From contig JAZORR010000033.1 in assembly GCA_045656705.1 (NCBI GenBank), forward strand, positions 1 to 51,456: 51,456 nt of DNA, given 5' to 3'. This DNA comes from RGIG4576 sp045656705 (GTDB lineage Bacteria; Bacteroidota; Bacteroidia; Bacteroidales; Muribaculaceae). Made by a program: the position numbers and the translations under genes. Positions 27,352 through 34,821 of the stretch are shown piece by piece; positions within the stretch are counted from its first letter, which is position 1; the number at the start of each line of letters is the position of its first letter. The notes beneath the pieces were generated by a model that ran no database searches, was not told where the DNA came from, and saw only the letters and a program-made list of their open reading frames with translations.

Positions 27352-27759
27352 TCACACTGTTTCCTGTTTTTCTTTTTTATATCCCATAAATATGGATATG
27401 CGTGTTTTTTGCTCGTTTGTATCGTTATTCTCTTTTTGCACACCCCATATCACATCTGCGTTGCTCTTTTTCAACAACTTGAGTATACTATTTACATCGC
27501 TCATTAGCAATGTATAATCGTTGATAATAGCAATGTTTGCTACAATTATAGCAGCATCAGCGATGTAAGGCTTGATTTCATCGCTTAGTCTTTCAAAAGT
27601 TTCGGCAGATAGATTTGCGTACTCATTTTCTGCCAATGTGATAGAATCTGAAACTCGTAGTATTGCATTGAAATCATTCATATCCAAGTGGATATAAGAC
27701 TTAGCACAAGTTATGTTTTTAATTCTATCTTCTATAATTTGTTTGTCGTTAATAATCAT
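27352..27759 (-). CDS. Protein resembling the C-terminal domain of FtsZ
   Basis: The 135-residue product (start MIINDKQ at 27759) looks like the FtsZ C-terminal domain taken alone: YIHLDMNDFNAIL, then a paired strand-helix unit, LMSDVNSILKLLKKSN, ADVIWGV and a last RISIFMGY strand. The GTPase half with its glycine-rich loop is absent. The frame stays open to 27858, but that would run into the upstream gene, so the later start is used. The function is unknown. It lies between a macro-like gene and the ADP-ribosylglycohydrolase promoter. Confidence 0.5.
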   Translation of the reverse strand: MIINDKQIIEDRIKNITCAKSYIHLDMNDFNAILRVSDSITLAENEYANLSAETFERLSDEIKPYIADAAIIVANIAIINDYTLLMSDVNSILKLLKKSNADVIWGVQKENNDTNEQKTRISIFMGYKKEKQETV

Positions 27760-27817
27760 AATATTTTGTGTTTTTTTGTTATCTATTTTTTTCCTTAGCA
27801 GTGGTATTGAGGACGCA

Positions 27818-28237
27818 CTATTGTTTTTGGAGGCGGTGGAGCAGGATAAATCGCTCAAATGTTTGAGGCAAGATGATATTTTCTTCGTCTAATGCTGCGT
27901 CAAATAGTGGAGCAATTTCTTGGTCGGTGAATCCTGCAATGCCACAACCTATGCGAGTAACCAAGAATGTGAGTTCGCGATGCGTGCGTGCAAACTCGAT
28001 AAACTCATCTACATAGGGGCGAATGGTATCCACTCCACCTTGCATGGTGGGAATGGCATAGCATTGGCCTTGCAATCCCACACCCTGACCGTTGATTGCT
28101 CCAAAGTGTAGGCGCGCCACTCGAGCAGCACCACCACCATGCATGCCAGCAAGGTTACTACCAAACACAAATATCTCGTCGTTTTCGAGATGAGTAATCA
28201 TATCGGGGGTATAGGTATATCTTCTTTTTATGCTCAT
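27818..28237 (-). CDS. Macro-domain-like protein (A1S_2505/phage-associated type)
   Basis: The 139-residue protein has EIFVFGSNLAGMHGGGAARVA, a glycine-rich loop like that of macro-type ADP-ribose binders, followed by AIPTM and VTRIGCGIAGF near the end. This is the set of motifs of small macro-like proteins often found in phages and NAD-linked clusters. It would bind or process ADP-ribose-like ligands. It follows the Nudix regulator gene by 44 nt in the same direction. Confidence 0.75.
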   Translation of the reverse strand: MSIKRRYTYTPDMITHLENDEIFVFGSNLAGMHGGGAARVARLHFGAINGQGVGLQGQCYAIPTMQGGVDTIRPYVDEFIEFARTHRELTFLVTRIGCGIAGFTDQEIAPLFDAALDEENIILPQTFERFILLHRLQKQ

Positions 28238-28281
28238 ACTTTTTCCTAAATTATAAAAATTGCTTTTAAACGTTATTTACA

Positions 28282-28977
28282 TCAGAATTCAAGTCGGAAC
28301 ATCTTATCGGTCTTCATCGCTTCATAAGCCTCAGCATTAAACTTATATTTGCTTGGCACTCGCGATGGTGTTCCCTCTGCTCGCTCTGCTTCAGGCTCCA
28401 CAATTCCCAGTTTAATAATCTTTTTATGGAAATTGCGTCGGTCGAATTCTACGCCCAAAATACTTTCGTACAATCGTTGAAGTTGTGGCATAGTGAACAC
28501 TTCTGGCAGTAGGTCGAAACCGATAGGTTCGAAATGGATTCTCTCTCTCAATCGCACTAAAGCTTCATCGAGGATGTTTCGGTGGTCGAAAGCCAACGAA
28601 GGAATTTCGCTCAACGAAAACCATTGTGCATTTTTCGCGTCGTCGCCACCTCGCACATCGGTAGTGCGTGCCAATGCTAAAAAGGCTATGGTGACTACTC
28701 TTTCACGAGGATCTCGGTCTACTTGTGTGAATGTTTTGAATTGTTCCAAGCGGCTACATTCGAAGCCAGTTTCTTCACTAAGTTCGCGCATTGCACATTC
28801 TTCGGCAGTCTCGGTCATTCTCAAGAAACCACCAGGCAAAGCCCAATCCCCTTTGAATGGTTCAATCCCGCGTTCAATAAGAAGCACTTTCAAACCATTA
28901 TCATCATATCCGAATATCACGCAGTCGGTAGTCACAGCAGGATGCGGATATCGGTAAGAATACATCTTTTCTTCCAT
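28282..28977 (-). CDS. Nudix domain regulator of the NrtR/AraR type
   Basis: The 231-residue protein (start MEEKM) has an N-terminal Nudix domain with an intact Nudix box (GFLRMTETAEECAMRELSEE, GX5EX7REUXEEXGU) and a C-terminal winged-helix region (about 165-225). This is the architecture of NrtR, which senses ADP-ribose and represses NAD genes, and of the Bacteroides sugar regulator AraR. The intact box suggests it could still hydrolyse ADP-ribose. The start at 28977 is supported by a promoter at 29007-29037; the ATG at 29067 lies upstream of that. A palindrome at 28993-29005 between promoter and ATG suggests autoregulation. Confidence 0.82.
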   Translation of the reverse strand: MEEKMYSYRYPHPAVTTDCVIFGYDDNGLKVLLIERGIEPFKGDWALPGGFLRMTETAEECAMRELSEETGFECSRLEQFKTFTQVDRDPRERVVTIAFLALARTTDVRGGDDAKNAQWFSLSEIPSLAFDHRNILDEALVRLRERIHFEPIGFDLLPEVFTMPQLQRLYESILGVEFDRRNFHKKIIKLGIVEPEAERAEGTPSRVPSKYKFNAEAYEAMKTDKMFRLEF

Positions 28978-28992
28978 TTGCGTTTTTCTTTT

Positions 28993-29005
28993 GTGTAATT
29001 TACAC
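28993..29005. promoter_or_regulatory. Candidate operator A for the Nudix regulator
   Basis: GTGTAATTTACAC is a near-perfect palindrome with weaker flanking symmetry (CTTT...AAAG). It sits just after the -7 box of the regulator gene, the expected place for self-repression. Related palindromes lie at 29473-29489 and 29523-29539. Confidence 0.45.
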
Positions 29006-29006
29006 C

Positions 29007-29037
29007 CAAAGTTACGCATTTTTTGTTTACAATCAAA
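29007..29037 (-). promoter_or_regulatory. Promoter of the Nudix regulator gene
   Basis: TTTG (29034-29037), 19 bp, then TAACTTTG (29007-29014) on the minus strand, a full consensus match. Transcription would start near 29000, inside operator A. Confidence 0.65.
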
Positions 29038-29097
29038 TTTTTCTTCATATTTTTCTATTTTATTCATTTTCTATTTTTAAAAATTTCCTCTCTCCGC

Positions 29098-29319
29098 CTT
29101 CCGATGCGGTGTGCAAATCCGCATCGGAAGCAACTAATAAAATCAAACAAACTTAGCAATTTAAAACCATTTATCCATACTATCGGTCCCCATGGCATCT
29201 CGTTCGTGAAGAGGAAACCTGCACAGCGTTTCCTCTCGTTTTGGCTTGCTTCCTCTTAATCTTTAGCAAGCCACTTCATACTCTTTTTTTCCTTTTGGAG
29301 CCATCTCGCTTGATGGCTC
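29098..29319. other. Run of four hairpins of unknown role
   Basis: Four consecutive perfect inverted repeats lie here: 29098-29109 with 29119-29130 (12 bp), 29210-29218 with 29228-29236 (9 bp), 29243-29250 with 29265-29272 (8 bp), and 29298-29305 with 29312-29319 (8 bp). None is followed by a good T-run on the minus strand. A 32-codon minus-strand ORF (29263-29361, beginning MITGKRYFFTEHTVEP) overlaps two of them. It could be a structured RNA, a mobile-repeat remnant, or the leader of the Nudix operon. Confidence 0.4.
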
Positions 29320-29378
29320 AACCGTGTGTTCTGTAAAAAAATATCTTTTTCCCGTTATCATAAAAAACAATCATACTA

Positions 29379-29465
29379 TTATTTCGAATCATCATGATGA
29401 TGAATAGTGTGCTTCAAAGTGTCTATTGTTTTGTATCTTTTAAATGGTTTTTCGGTTTTATTCAT
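29379..29465 (-). CDS. Candidate 28-residue ORF behind a predicted operator
   Basis: The ATG at 29465 lies about 16 nt after the predicted start of a minus-strand transcript (-7 box at 29488-29495). The peptide begins MNKTEKPFKRYKTID and contains an HHHDD cluster. It has no family I know. It is listed because it is the first ORF behind a promoter that overlaps operator B; it may not be translated. Confidence 0.22.
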   Translation of the reverse strand: MNKTEKPFKRYKTIDTLKHTIHHHDDSK

Positions 29466-29472
29466 ACCTATT

Positions 29473-29489
29473 TGTGTAATTTCTACACA
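29473..29489. promoter_or_regulatory. Candidate operator B
   Basis: TGTGT, 7 bp, ACACA, with wider symmetry TTTGTGTA/TACACAAA (29471-29478, 29484-29491). It overlaps the -7 box TACCTTTG at 29488-29495. Confidence 0.45.
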
Positions 29490-29521
29490 AAGGTAAGTCG
29501 ATTTTTTTTAAAACTTGCAAA
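29488..29521 (-). promoter_or_regulatory. Promoter overlapping operator B
   Basis: TACCTTTG (29488-29495) on the minus strand with TTTG at 29518-29521; the 22-bp gap is slightly long. It points into the small ORF and the hairpin run. Confidence 0.4.
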
Positions 29522-29522
29522 T

Positions 29523-29539
29523 TGTGTTTAGATTACACA
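29523..29539. promoter_or_regulatory. Candidate operator C
   Basis: TGTGT, 7 bp, ACACA: the same half-sites and spacing as operator B, and exactly 50 bp away centre to centre. Confidence 0.35.
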
Positions 29540-29580
29540 TATATTTAAATTTCTTTAACATTACAGACACTTTTCCTCAA

Positions 29581-29624
29581 AAATAAAGCCCCATTAACTC
29601 ACTTATTTGGAGGGTTAACGGGGC
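29581..29624 (-). terminator. Terminator of the 268-residue lipoprotein gene
   Basis: An 11-bp stem (29588-29598 with 29614-29624) is followed on the minus strand by a TTTATTTTTG run. Confidence 0.8.
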
Positions 29625-29651
29625 CGTGATATGTAAAAGATTTAAAGACAT

Positions 29652-30458
29652 TTATGCTTCAATCTTTTTAATCTCATCGACAATTTCCCTCGCTGGAATT
29701 GTGAATTCCATCAGCTCCTCACCATTCGGGGCTTGAAATAAGAAACGGAACGATAAATCGTAACTCGCCATATCTTCTGCTAAATACACCGCATCGGAGT
29801 AAGTATTAACAAAATCCTGTAATTGAATAGCACGCGCTCCGGAGATGATGTCTTCGGTGATAGCACTTGCTGGCAATCCCTCAATACGATAAGTATATTC
29901 AATCGCATTATCACGCATAGAAGCGTCGACCAAACTCAAAGCATCGCTAACCTCAATAGGTAAAGATTGCTTAACGGTTTCAACAAGAGTAAACTCTATT
30001 GTCTTAATATCAAACAATGGAGAATCATTCACACCTGTCAAACGACGATATGCCTTCACCAAATGCTCGTTCTCAACAATCTTCTGCGCCACTGTATCCT
30101 TAGCTGGCGAAAAATAAGTGTATCTAACCCAAAGTTCAGACTCCCCTAAAACTTTATCAGAAGGTATAGTTTCAGTCATATCAGCCAAAATTTTAATGGC
30201 ACTATTCATAGCCTCAAGTTCGTTATTGAATTCGGCTAAATAATTAGAAACAAATTCTTCTTTAAGCTCGACATTAAGAAATACACCAGCACCATCGGTA
30301 CCCACCTCGGTGATTGCACCTTCGTTTATTTCAGTTGGCACTTCGGTGGCAAGAAGCGACTGTTGCAAAAGGATACGCAATTTTGCACCCTCTGTGCTAC
30401 AAGCCGACATCACTAATAGAGCCGACAAAGCCAAGAAAAGATTAAATTTTCTTACCAT
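29652..30458 (-). CDS. Lipoprotein of unknown function
   Basis: The 268-residue product has a lipoprotein signal (LLVMSAC, Cys20). The mature part is acidic, with alternating helices and strands, and I recognise no domain. No acidic export signal follows the cysteine, so it probably faces the periplasm. It is a single gene with a good terminator and an unusually long upstream region (30459-30984) that holds two promoter candidates. Confidence 0.65.
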   Translation of the reverse strand: MVRKFNLFLALSALLVMSACSTEGAKLRILLQQSLLATEVPTEINEGAITEVGTDGAGVFLNVELKEEFVSNYLAEFNNELEAMNSAIKILADMTETIPSDKVLGESELWVRYTYFSPAKDTVAQKIVENEHLVKAYRRLTGVNDSPLFDIKTIEFTLVETVKQSLPIEVSDALSLVDASMRDNAIEYTYRIEGLPASAITEDIISGARAIQLQDFVNTYSDAVYLAEDMASYDLSFRFLFQAPNGEELMEFTIPAREIVDEIKKIEA

Positions 30459-30535
30459 AAATGATGTTTTTTGTTGATTAGTTAATAAAGAAAGTTTTCA
30501 CACACTTTACAAGTAAACAATAGGTTATTCCACTT

Positions 30536-30725
30536 AAAAAGCATCATTTCTATCTACATTCACCTTATATTATATAATTACCACAATGATGCTGGGAAAA
30601 ACTATTCATACCAATAAATATCGACTGAACCATAGAAAGCACTTTATGAAAGTTCACAAGATTTCCTGACTCAAAGCCGCAAGAATTCACAAAGAATTTG
30701 ATTCCTAAAGGGTCTCATCCCAATT
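30536..30725 (-). ncRNA. Long leader or candidate RNA before the lipoprotein gene
   Basis: From a predicted transcription start near 30725 to a hairpin with 9-bp stem (30540-30548 with 30585-30593) and a short T-run is about 190 nt without an ORF. The interval includes small hairpins. It could be an independent RNA of that size or a 5' leader with an attenuator. No known riboswitch fits. Confidence 0.25.
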
Positions 30726-30731
30726 ACGCCA

Positions 30732-30739
30732 CAAAGTTA
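30732..30739 (-). promoter_or_regulatory. Proximal -7 box for the lipoprotein gene
   Basis: TAACTTTG on the minus strand with a TTG about 19 bp upstream. It would give a leader of about 270 nt. Confidence 0.5.
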
Positions 30740-30814
30740 AACACATTTTTTGAATTTGCAATATATTTTTCAAAAAATATTTATAAAGATGAAAGAGTAA
30801 TTGCAAAACAATTG

Positions 30815-30862
30815 CAAAGATACAACGAAAAATCCCCAAAAGTTTCCTTAAAAAGGATAACC
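30815..30862 (-). promoter_or_regulatory. Distal promoter with shared upstream element, copy 2
   Basis: The 25-bp block at 30838-30862 is the exact reverse complement of 17786-17810. The -7 box TATCTTTG lies at 30815-30822, starting 38 bp from the first base of TTATCC, the same distance as in copy 1. Confidence 0.5.
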
Positions 30863-30984
30863 GCATAAAAAAGTTTTTCAGTGAGGAGGGAGAAAGGATG
30901 AGTTAGGAGTGATTAGACATAAGAATGGTGTATAACACTTTTGTCGCAAATCCAACTTTTGATGTTCTACATAAATGAGGGGGA

Positions 30985-32058
30985 TTATCGGAGGGTGATG
31001 ACTGCAATGTCGCTATTGGTGCCGATGCGAAATGGAGGTCCCCAAAGTGAGAGTCCACACGATACATAAACATGTGAATGAGGCCATTTCTTATAGCCAT
31101 GGCTCTGCTCATACATTGCGTCTACAAGTAGGTTCATTGGGAACACTTGTCCACGATGGGTGTGTCCACTTAGTTGCACATCGACGCCAAGACTGTCTTT
31201 TTTTGCTATTTTATATGGCTGATGGTCGAGCATAACGATGGGTTGCGACGAATCGGCCTTTTTTACTATATCTGCGAGTGGCAAACGGCGTTTGTGGTGT
31301 CGGTCGTCACGACCTACTATCTGCACTCCATTGGATAGAGTAATAATACTATCGCGAAGCATCACTATGTGGGTGGAGTGCAAAAACTGTTCTACTTCGT
31401 GAATTCCACTTATATATTCGTGATTGCCGGGTACTATATATACTCCTTGTGCAGCACGAATCTTATTCAACTCTTCTTCCATATGATTGACACGCACAGG
31501 AGTGACATCATTATCGATCAAATCGCCTACAATCAGCACCACATCGGGCTGTTGTGCATTGATAAGCTCTACATATTTGCCAAGTTGCTTTTTCCCTGTG
31601 GCATATCCAAGATGCACATCACTCACCACCACCATACGCAATGGTCGAGAGATGGGTTTATTGAGTGCAATCTCGATCTTATTAACCACAGGATGGCAAT
31701 AGTTGCAATATCCGTAGATGAGAATACTCATTGTTATCCCTAAAGCCCACCAAAATCCACCTTTAAGCGTGGGAAGTAAGATTTTAACTATATCGGTAAG
31801 TGCTAACGCCATTACCATATATAGTGTAAAAACAAGCCAAACTGCCCCAAGCACATAGGTGGTGTGCTTGAGCCAATTTGGCATTAAATCTTTTGCCGTG
31901 AAACTAATTATTAATGACAGAGCCAGCAACCAATACACTACCGACACCAACACCTTAGCCCATAAAGGCAAAGTGGGCATAGCTTGTAATGCTCTCGCAT
32001 TGATATATGCATTTCCGCATGCATATACGAAAGGCAATATCAAAAACATTAGTTTCAT
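30985..32058 (-). CDS. Membrane-anchored calcineurin-like metallophosphoesterase
   Basis: The 357-residue protein has about four N-terminal transmembrane helices (first 125 residues). A metallophosphoesterase domain follows, with SDVHLGY, VGDLIDND, PGNHEY, the LDHQP histidine and SGHTHRGQ. It should hydrolyse phosphoesters with two metal ions; relatives include UDP-diacylglucosamine hydrolase-like and YkuE-type enzymes. The substrate is not known. It is last in the fkbp-lgt-TPR-phosphoesterase run and starts 9 nt after the TPR gene. Confidence 0.85.
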   Translation of the reverse strand: MKLMFLILPFVYACGNAYINARALQAMPTLPLWAKVLVSVVYWLLALSLIISFTAKDLMPNWLKHTTYVLGAVWLVFTLYMVMALALTDIVKILLPTLKGGFWWALGITMSILIYGYCNYCHPVVNKIEIALNKPISRPLRMVVVSDVHLGYATGKKQLGKYVELINAQQPDVVLIVGDLIDNDVTPVRVNHMEEELNKIRAAQGVYIVPGNHEYISGIHEVEQFLHSTHIVMLRDSIITLSNGVQIVGRDDRHHKRRLPLADIVKKADSSQPIVMLDHQPYKIAKKDSLGVDVQLSGHTHRGQVFPMNLLVDAMYEQSHGYKKWPHSHVYVSCGLSLWGPPFRIGTNSDIAVITLR

Positions 32059-32067
32059 CGCAGTGGT

Positions 32068-33873
32068 CTATTCTTGAGAAGAATCGGAGTCTTCGGTGTC
32101 TCCGTCGCTTTCATCTTTTTCGGCAGACGAAGTGAGATTATCGATATATTGAAGTTCGTTGATAGCGAAATCGCTATTATCAGGATCTTCGAGCATCTTA
32201 TTTAGTAGTTCTTTGGCCTCATCAAAGCGTTGCTTATCAATCAAAATGTAGCATTTGCGACGCGCCAAGAAATTGCGAAATGCTATCAATGCATCGCTTG
32301 GTCCATCTTCGTCGTCTTCTACTCTACGGAAGATTTCACCCAACTTATTGAGCGAATTTTCTACTACTTCAAGGGCACGATGGTCGCACGAATTCACCAA
32401 GCAATTGATATATTCCATATCATATTTCACATCACACTTGAATGCTACCATATCGAGGAAGAACAAAGCCTTATCGTATAGTCGCAATTCGGCATAACTA
32501 AAACCGAGCATATATACCACCTCGTTGAAGATTTCCACCATACGAGGTTTTAGTTTGTGATAATCGTCGACAAGTACATTATATGCATTGTCTAAGAGTG
32601 CAATTGCTTCGTAGAAACGACCTTCGAAAAAGTATTTCTTACCGAAATACAATTGTCGGCGAATATTAGGATATTTGCACCCAAAAAGCAGATGTTGCTC
32701 TTCGGTGAATTCATCAAACTTGCCAGCATTAGCCTTGTCCATCATATCGCCCCACATATAGTCGAGTTCTGCTTGTTTAGTCTCATCTTTCACCTTATCC
32801 AAAGCCAATAAAGCAGTAGAAGACTTTGCTACATTGCTGCCGTAACCCACAGTTTTCATATTATCCACAGATTCACCCGGAATGGTTACAGTCAATCGAC
32901 AATAAAGAGTGCGCTCAGTTTCGTGTTCGGCGCTGAGATATAAGAGCAGTGTTTTGCGAGCATTTTCCATTTCTGGAATTTCATATTCCATCACCACATT
33001 CACCCATTTGCGAATGAATGATGACTTCTTAGCGTCTTCGGTATTCTTTTGAATGATGGCATCTCTAAGGATGAATGTGTGTGCAGCTTCGCCATCAATT
33101 GTTTTCACTTCGCCATTACTATCAGTCACTGTGAGTTTGATAGGAATAATAGCCTTATTGCCAAGAAGCAGTGATGCCATATCCACTACATTATTATCTT
33201 CGGTAATATCGGAGCGACTCGTACCCACATACTTTACCTCCGCCTCACATATAAGATACTTTTCTTTTTGGCGTCGAGTTTGTTCCATTTCTACATCTGA
33301 AATAGATGATTTTTCTTGGTCGGCTCTGATTTGCTTCACCGCTTTATCGAAAGTATCACGAGTGAAAAAGGCTTGTGTAAGTGTGCGTTCTAAATAATTA
33401 GCAACAGAAGGAATTGTGCTCATAATAGGCATACCCAACACCACATTCACACACAATTTATCAAGTTCATCGCTATAAAAATATTCCACGCGAGCAATAC
33501 CCGACGAATTTGAGTTTACCAAGTTGCACGCCATACGCACCAAATCCACCTCAGAAGAGTTAAAGGCATCCACATTAGGTAGCACCACCTTAGTGTACAC
33601 CGAATCTGAATTGCCCAAAATAGCAAAATTGCCACCTTGGAATTTGAAATTATGCATATAGCTTATGCTGTCGTCTTCCTCGTCCTTCTCTTTGTTGACG
33701 CATTCGCACTTACAGCCCATCCCAGCGAGCAGTTTCACGGCATATTCTATACCGAATTCTACTCCATCGAAACCCTGAGGTGAATTCTTCTTTTTCGATT
33801 TCACCCATGCTGCAACAACGCCTACGGCTCCCATTACAGCACCCCAAATTAACCAATAATACAATGTATCCAT
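32068..33873 (-). CDS. Membrane-anchored TPR-like protein, unknown function
   Basis: The 601-residue product has one N-terminal membrane helix (about 5-24), then a large mixed region with no domain I know (about 30-380). It includes a CKCEC cysteine cluster near residue 53. Helical pairs resembling tetratricopeptide repeats follow (about 400-580), before a Glu/Asp/Ser-rich tail. It is probably a scaffold on the cytoplasmic side or in the periplasm. It sits between lgt and the phosphoesterase gene. Confidence 0.6.
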   Translation of the reverse strand: MDTLYYWLIWGAVMGAVGVVAAWVKSKKKNSPQGFDGVEFGIEYAVKLLAGMGCKCECVNKEKDEEDDSISYMHNFKFQGGNFAILGNSDSVYTKVVLPNVDAFNSSEVDLVRMACNLVNSNSSGIARVEYFYSDELDKLCVNVVLGMPIMSTIPSVANYLERTLTQAFFTRDTFDKAVKQIRADQEKSSISDVEMEQTRRQKEKYLICEAEVKYVGTSRSDITEDNNVVDMASLLLGNKAIIPIKLTVTDSNGEVKTIDGEAAHTFILRDAIIQKNTEDAKKSSFIRKWVNVVMEYEIPEMENARKTLLLYLSAEHETERTLYCRLTVTIPGESVDNMKTVGYGSNVAKSSTALLALDKVKDETKQAELDYMWGDMMDKANAGKFDEFTEEQHLLFGCKYPNIRRQLYFGKKYFFEGRFYEAIALLDNAYNVLVDDYHKLKPRMVEIFNEVVYMLGFSYAELRLYDKALFFLDMVAFKCDVKYDMEYINCLVNSCDHRALEVVENSLNKLGEIFRRVEDDEDGPSDALIAFRNFLARRKCYILIDKQRFDEAKELLNKMLEDPDNSDFAINELQYIDNLTSSAEKDESDGDTEDSDSSQE

Positions 33874-33921
33874 ACCTTCTCGTTTTTCCTTTATAATTTG
33901 TATTTTCTTCTAAAAAATATT

Positions 33922-34788
33922 TTATTTTGCGTCGGCAAATTTATTAGGGAATTTGATATCTTCGGCAGGACGGCGAAGAGCTCGTACAATGAGCCACACA
34001 CCCACCACAATAAATGGAACACTTAGCAATTGTCCCATATTCATGCCAATAGATACAATCATATCCACTTCCCAAGGTTCTTGCACGTTCTTTACATATT
34101 CAATCAAAAATCGTGCCGAAAATAGCACTGTAAAGAACACACCAAAAATGAGACCTTGACGGCGTTGTGCATTCCACTTCCAATACATAAGCATAAGCAC
34201 CACAAACAGTAGCAAATAACTTAATGCTTCGTATATCTGAGTAGGATGACATGGCACTGTCATGACAGGTTCGGCACCACGCATCCAAGCACCTACATTT
34301 TCCACAAACGAGAATCCCCAAGGGCTATCGGTGGGACCACCATAGATTTCGTGATTGAAAAGGTTACCCATTCTTATGAGAGCACCTACAAAGGGCACTG
34401 GCACTACGAGGCGGTCGAATGTCCACAACGGGCTTTTCTTAGTAACATATTTAGAGTACAAAAGGATTGCAATCACAATGCCTATGGCACCACCATGGCT
34501 GGCAAGTCCACCTTCCCATATCTTGAGAATGTCGCCAAGATGCTGAGAATAATAGTCCCACGCATAGAAGAACACATGTCCTAAGCGTGCGCCGAGCATT
34601 GTGGCCACTATCACATACACAAACAGCGAACTCACCCACTTTTCTTGCGCACCTTCATGACGAAACATTCGCCACACTATCTCATAACCAATAATGAATC
34701 CTATGGCAAACATTAGTCCATACCAGCGAATTGCCACCGGCGAACTAATGATTTCGGGATCGCAAGTCCATGTTACAAAGTCAAGCAT
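33922..34788 (-). CDS. lgt: Prolipoprotein diacylglyceryl transferase
   Basis: The 288-residue multi-pass protein has the Lgt signature GGLASHGG, the RMGNLFNHEIYG motif and HPTQIYEAL. It adds diacylglycerol to the cysteine of prolipoproteins, the first step for the lipoproteins encoded elsewhere in this window. It lies 33 nt after the fkbp gene and 48 nt before the TPR gene. Confidence 0.95.
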   Translation of the reverse strand: MLDFVTWTCDPEIISSPVAIRWYGLMFAIGFIIGYEIVWRMFRHEGAQEKWVSSLFVYVIVATMLGARLGHVFFYAWDYYSQHLGDILKIWEGGLASHGGAIGIVIAILLYSKYVTKKSPLWTFDRLVVPVPFVGALIRMGNLFNHEIYGGPTDSPWGFSFVENVGAWMRGAEPVMTVPCHPTQIYEALSYLLLFVVLMLMYWKWNAQRRQGLIFGVFFTVLFSARFLIEYVKNVQEPWEVDMIVSIGMNMGQLLSVPFIVVGVWLIVRALRRPAEDIKFPNKFADAK

Positions 34789-34821
34789 ATCTCAAAGTGT
34801 TTTGTTGTATTCTACCTTTTA

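Noticed and set aside
29023..29259. 78-codon plus-strand ORF
   Set aside because: Crosses the regulator promoter and a 12-bp hairpin; low-complexity start and no family.
30652..30672. Weak resemblance to the B12 box of cobalamin riboswitches on the minus strand
   Set aside because: The other conserved parts of that riboswitch are absent and the available leader upstream of the box is too short.
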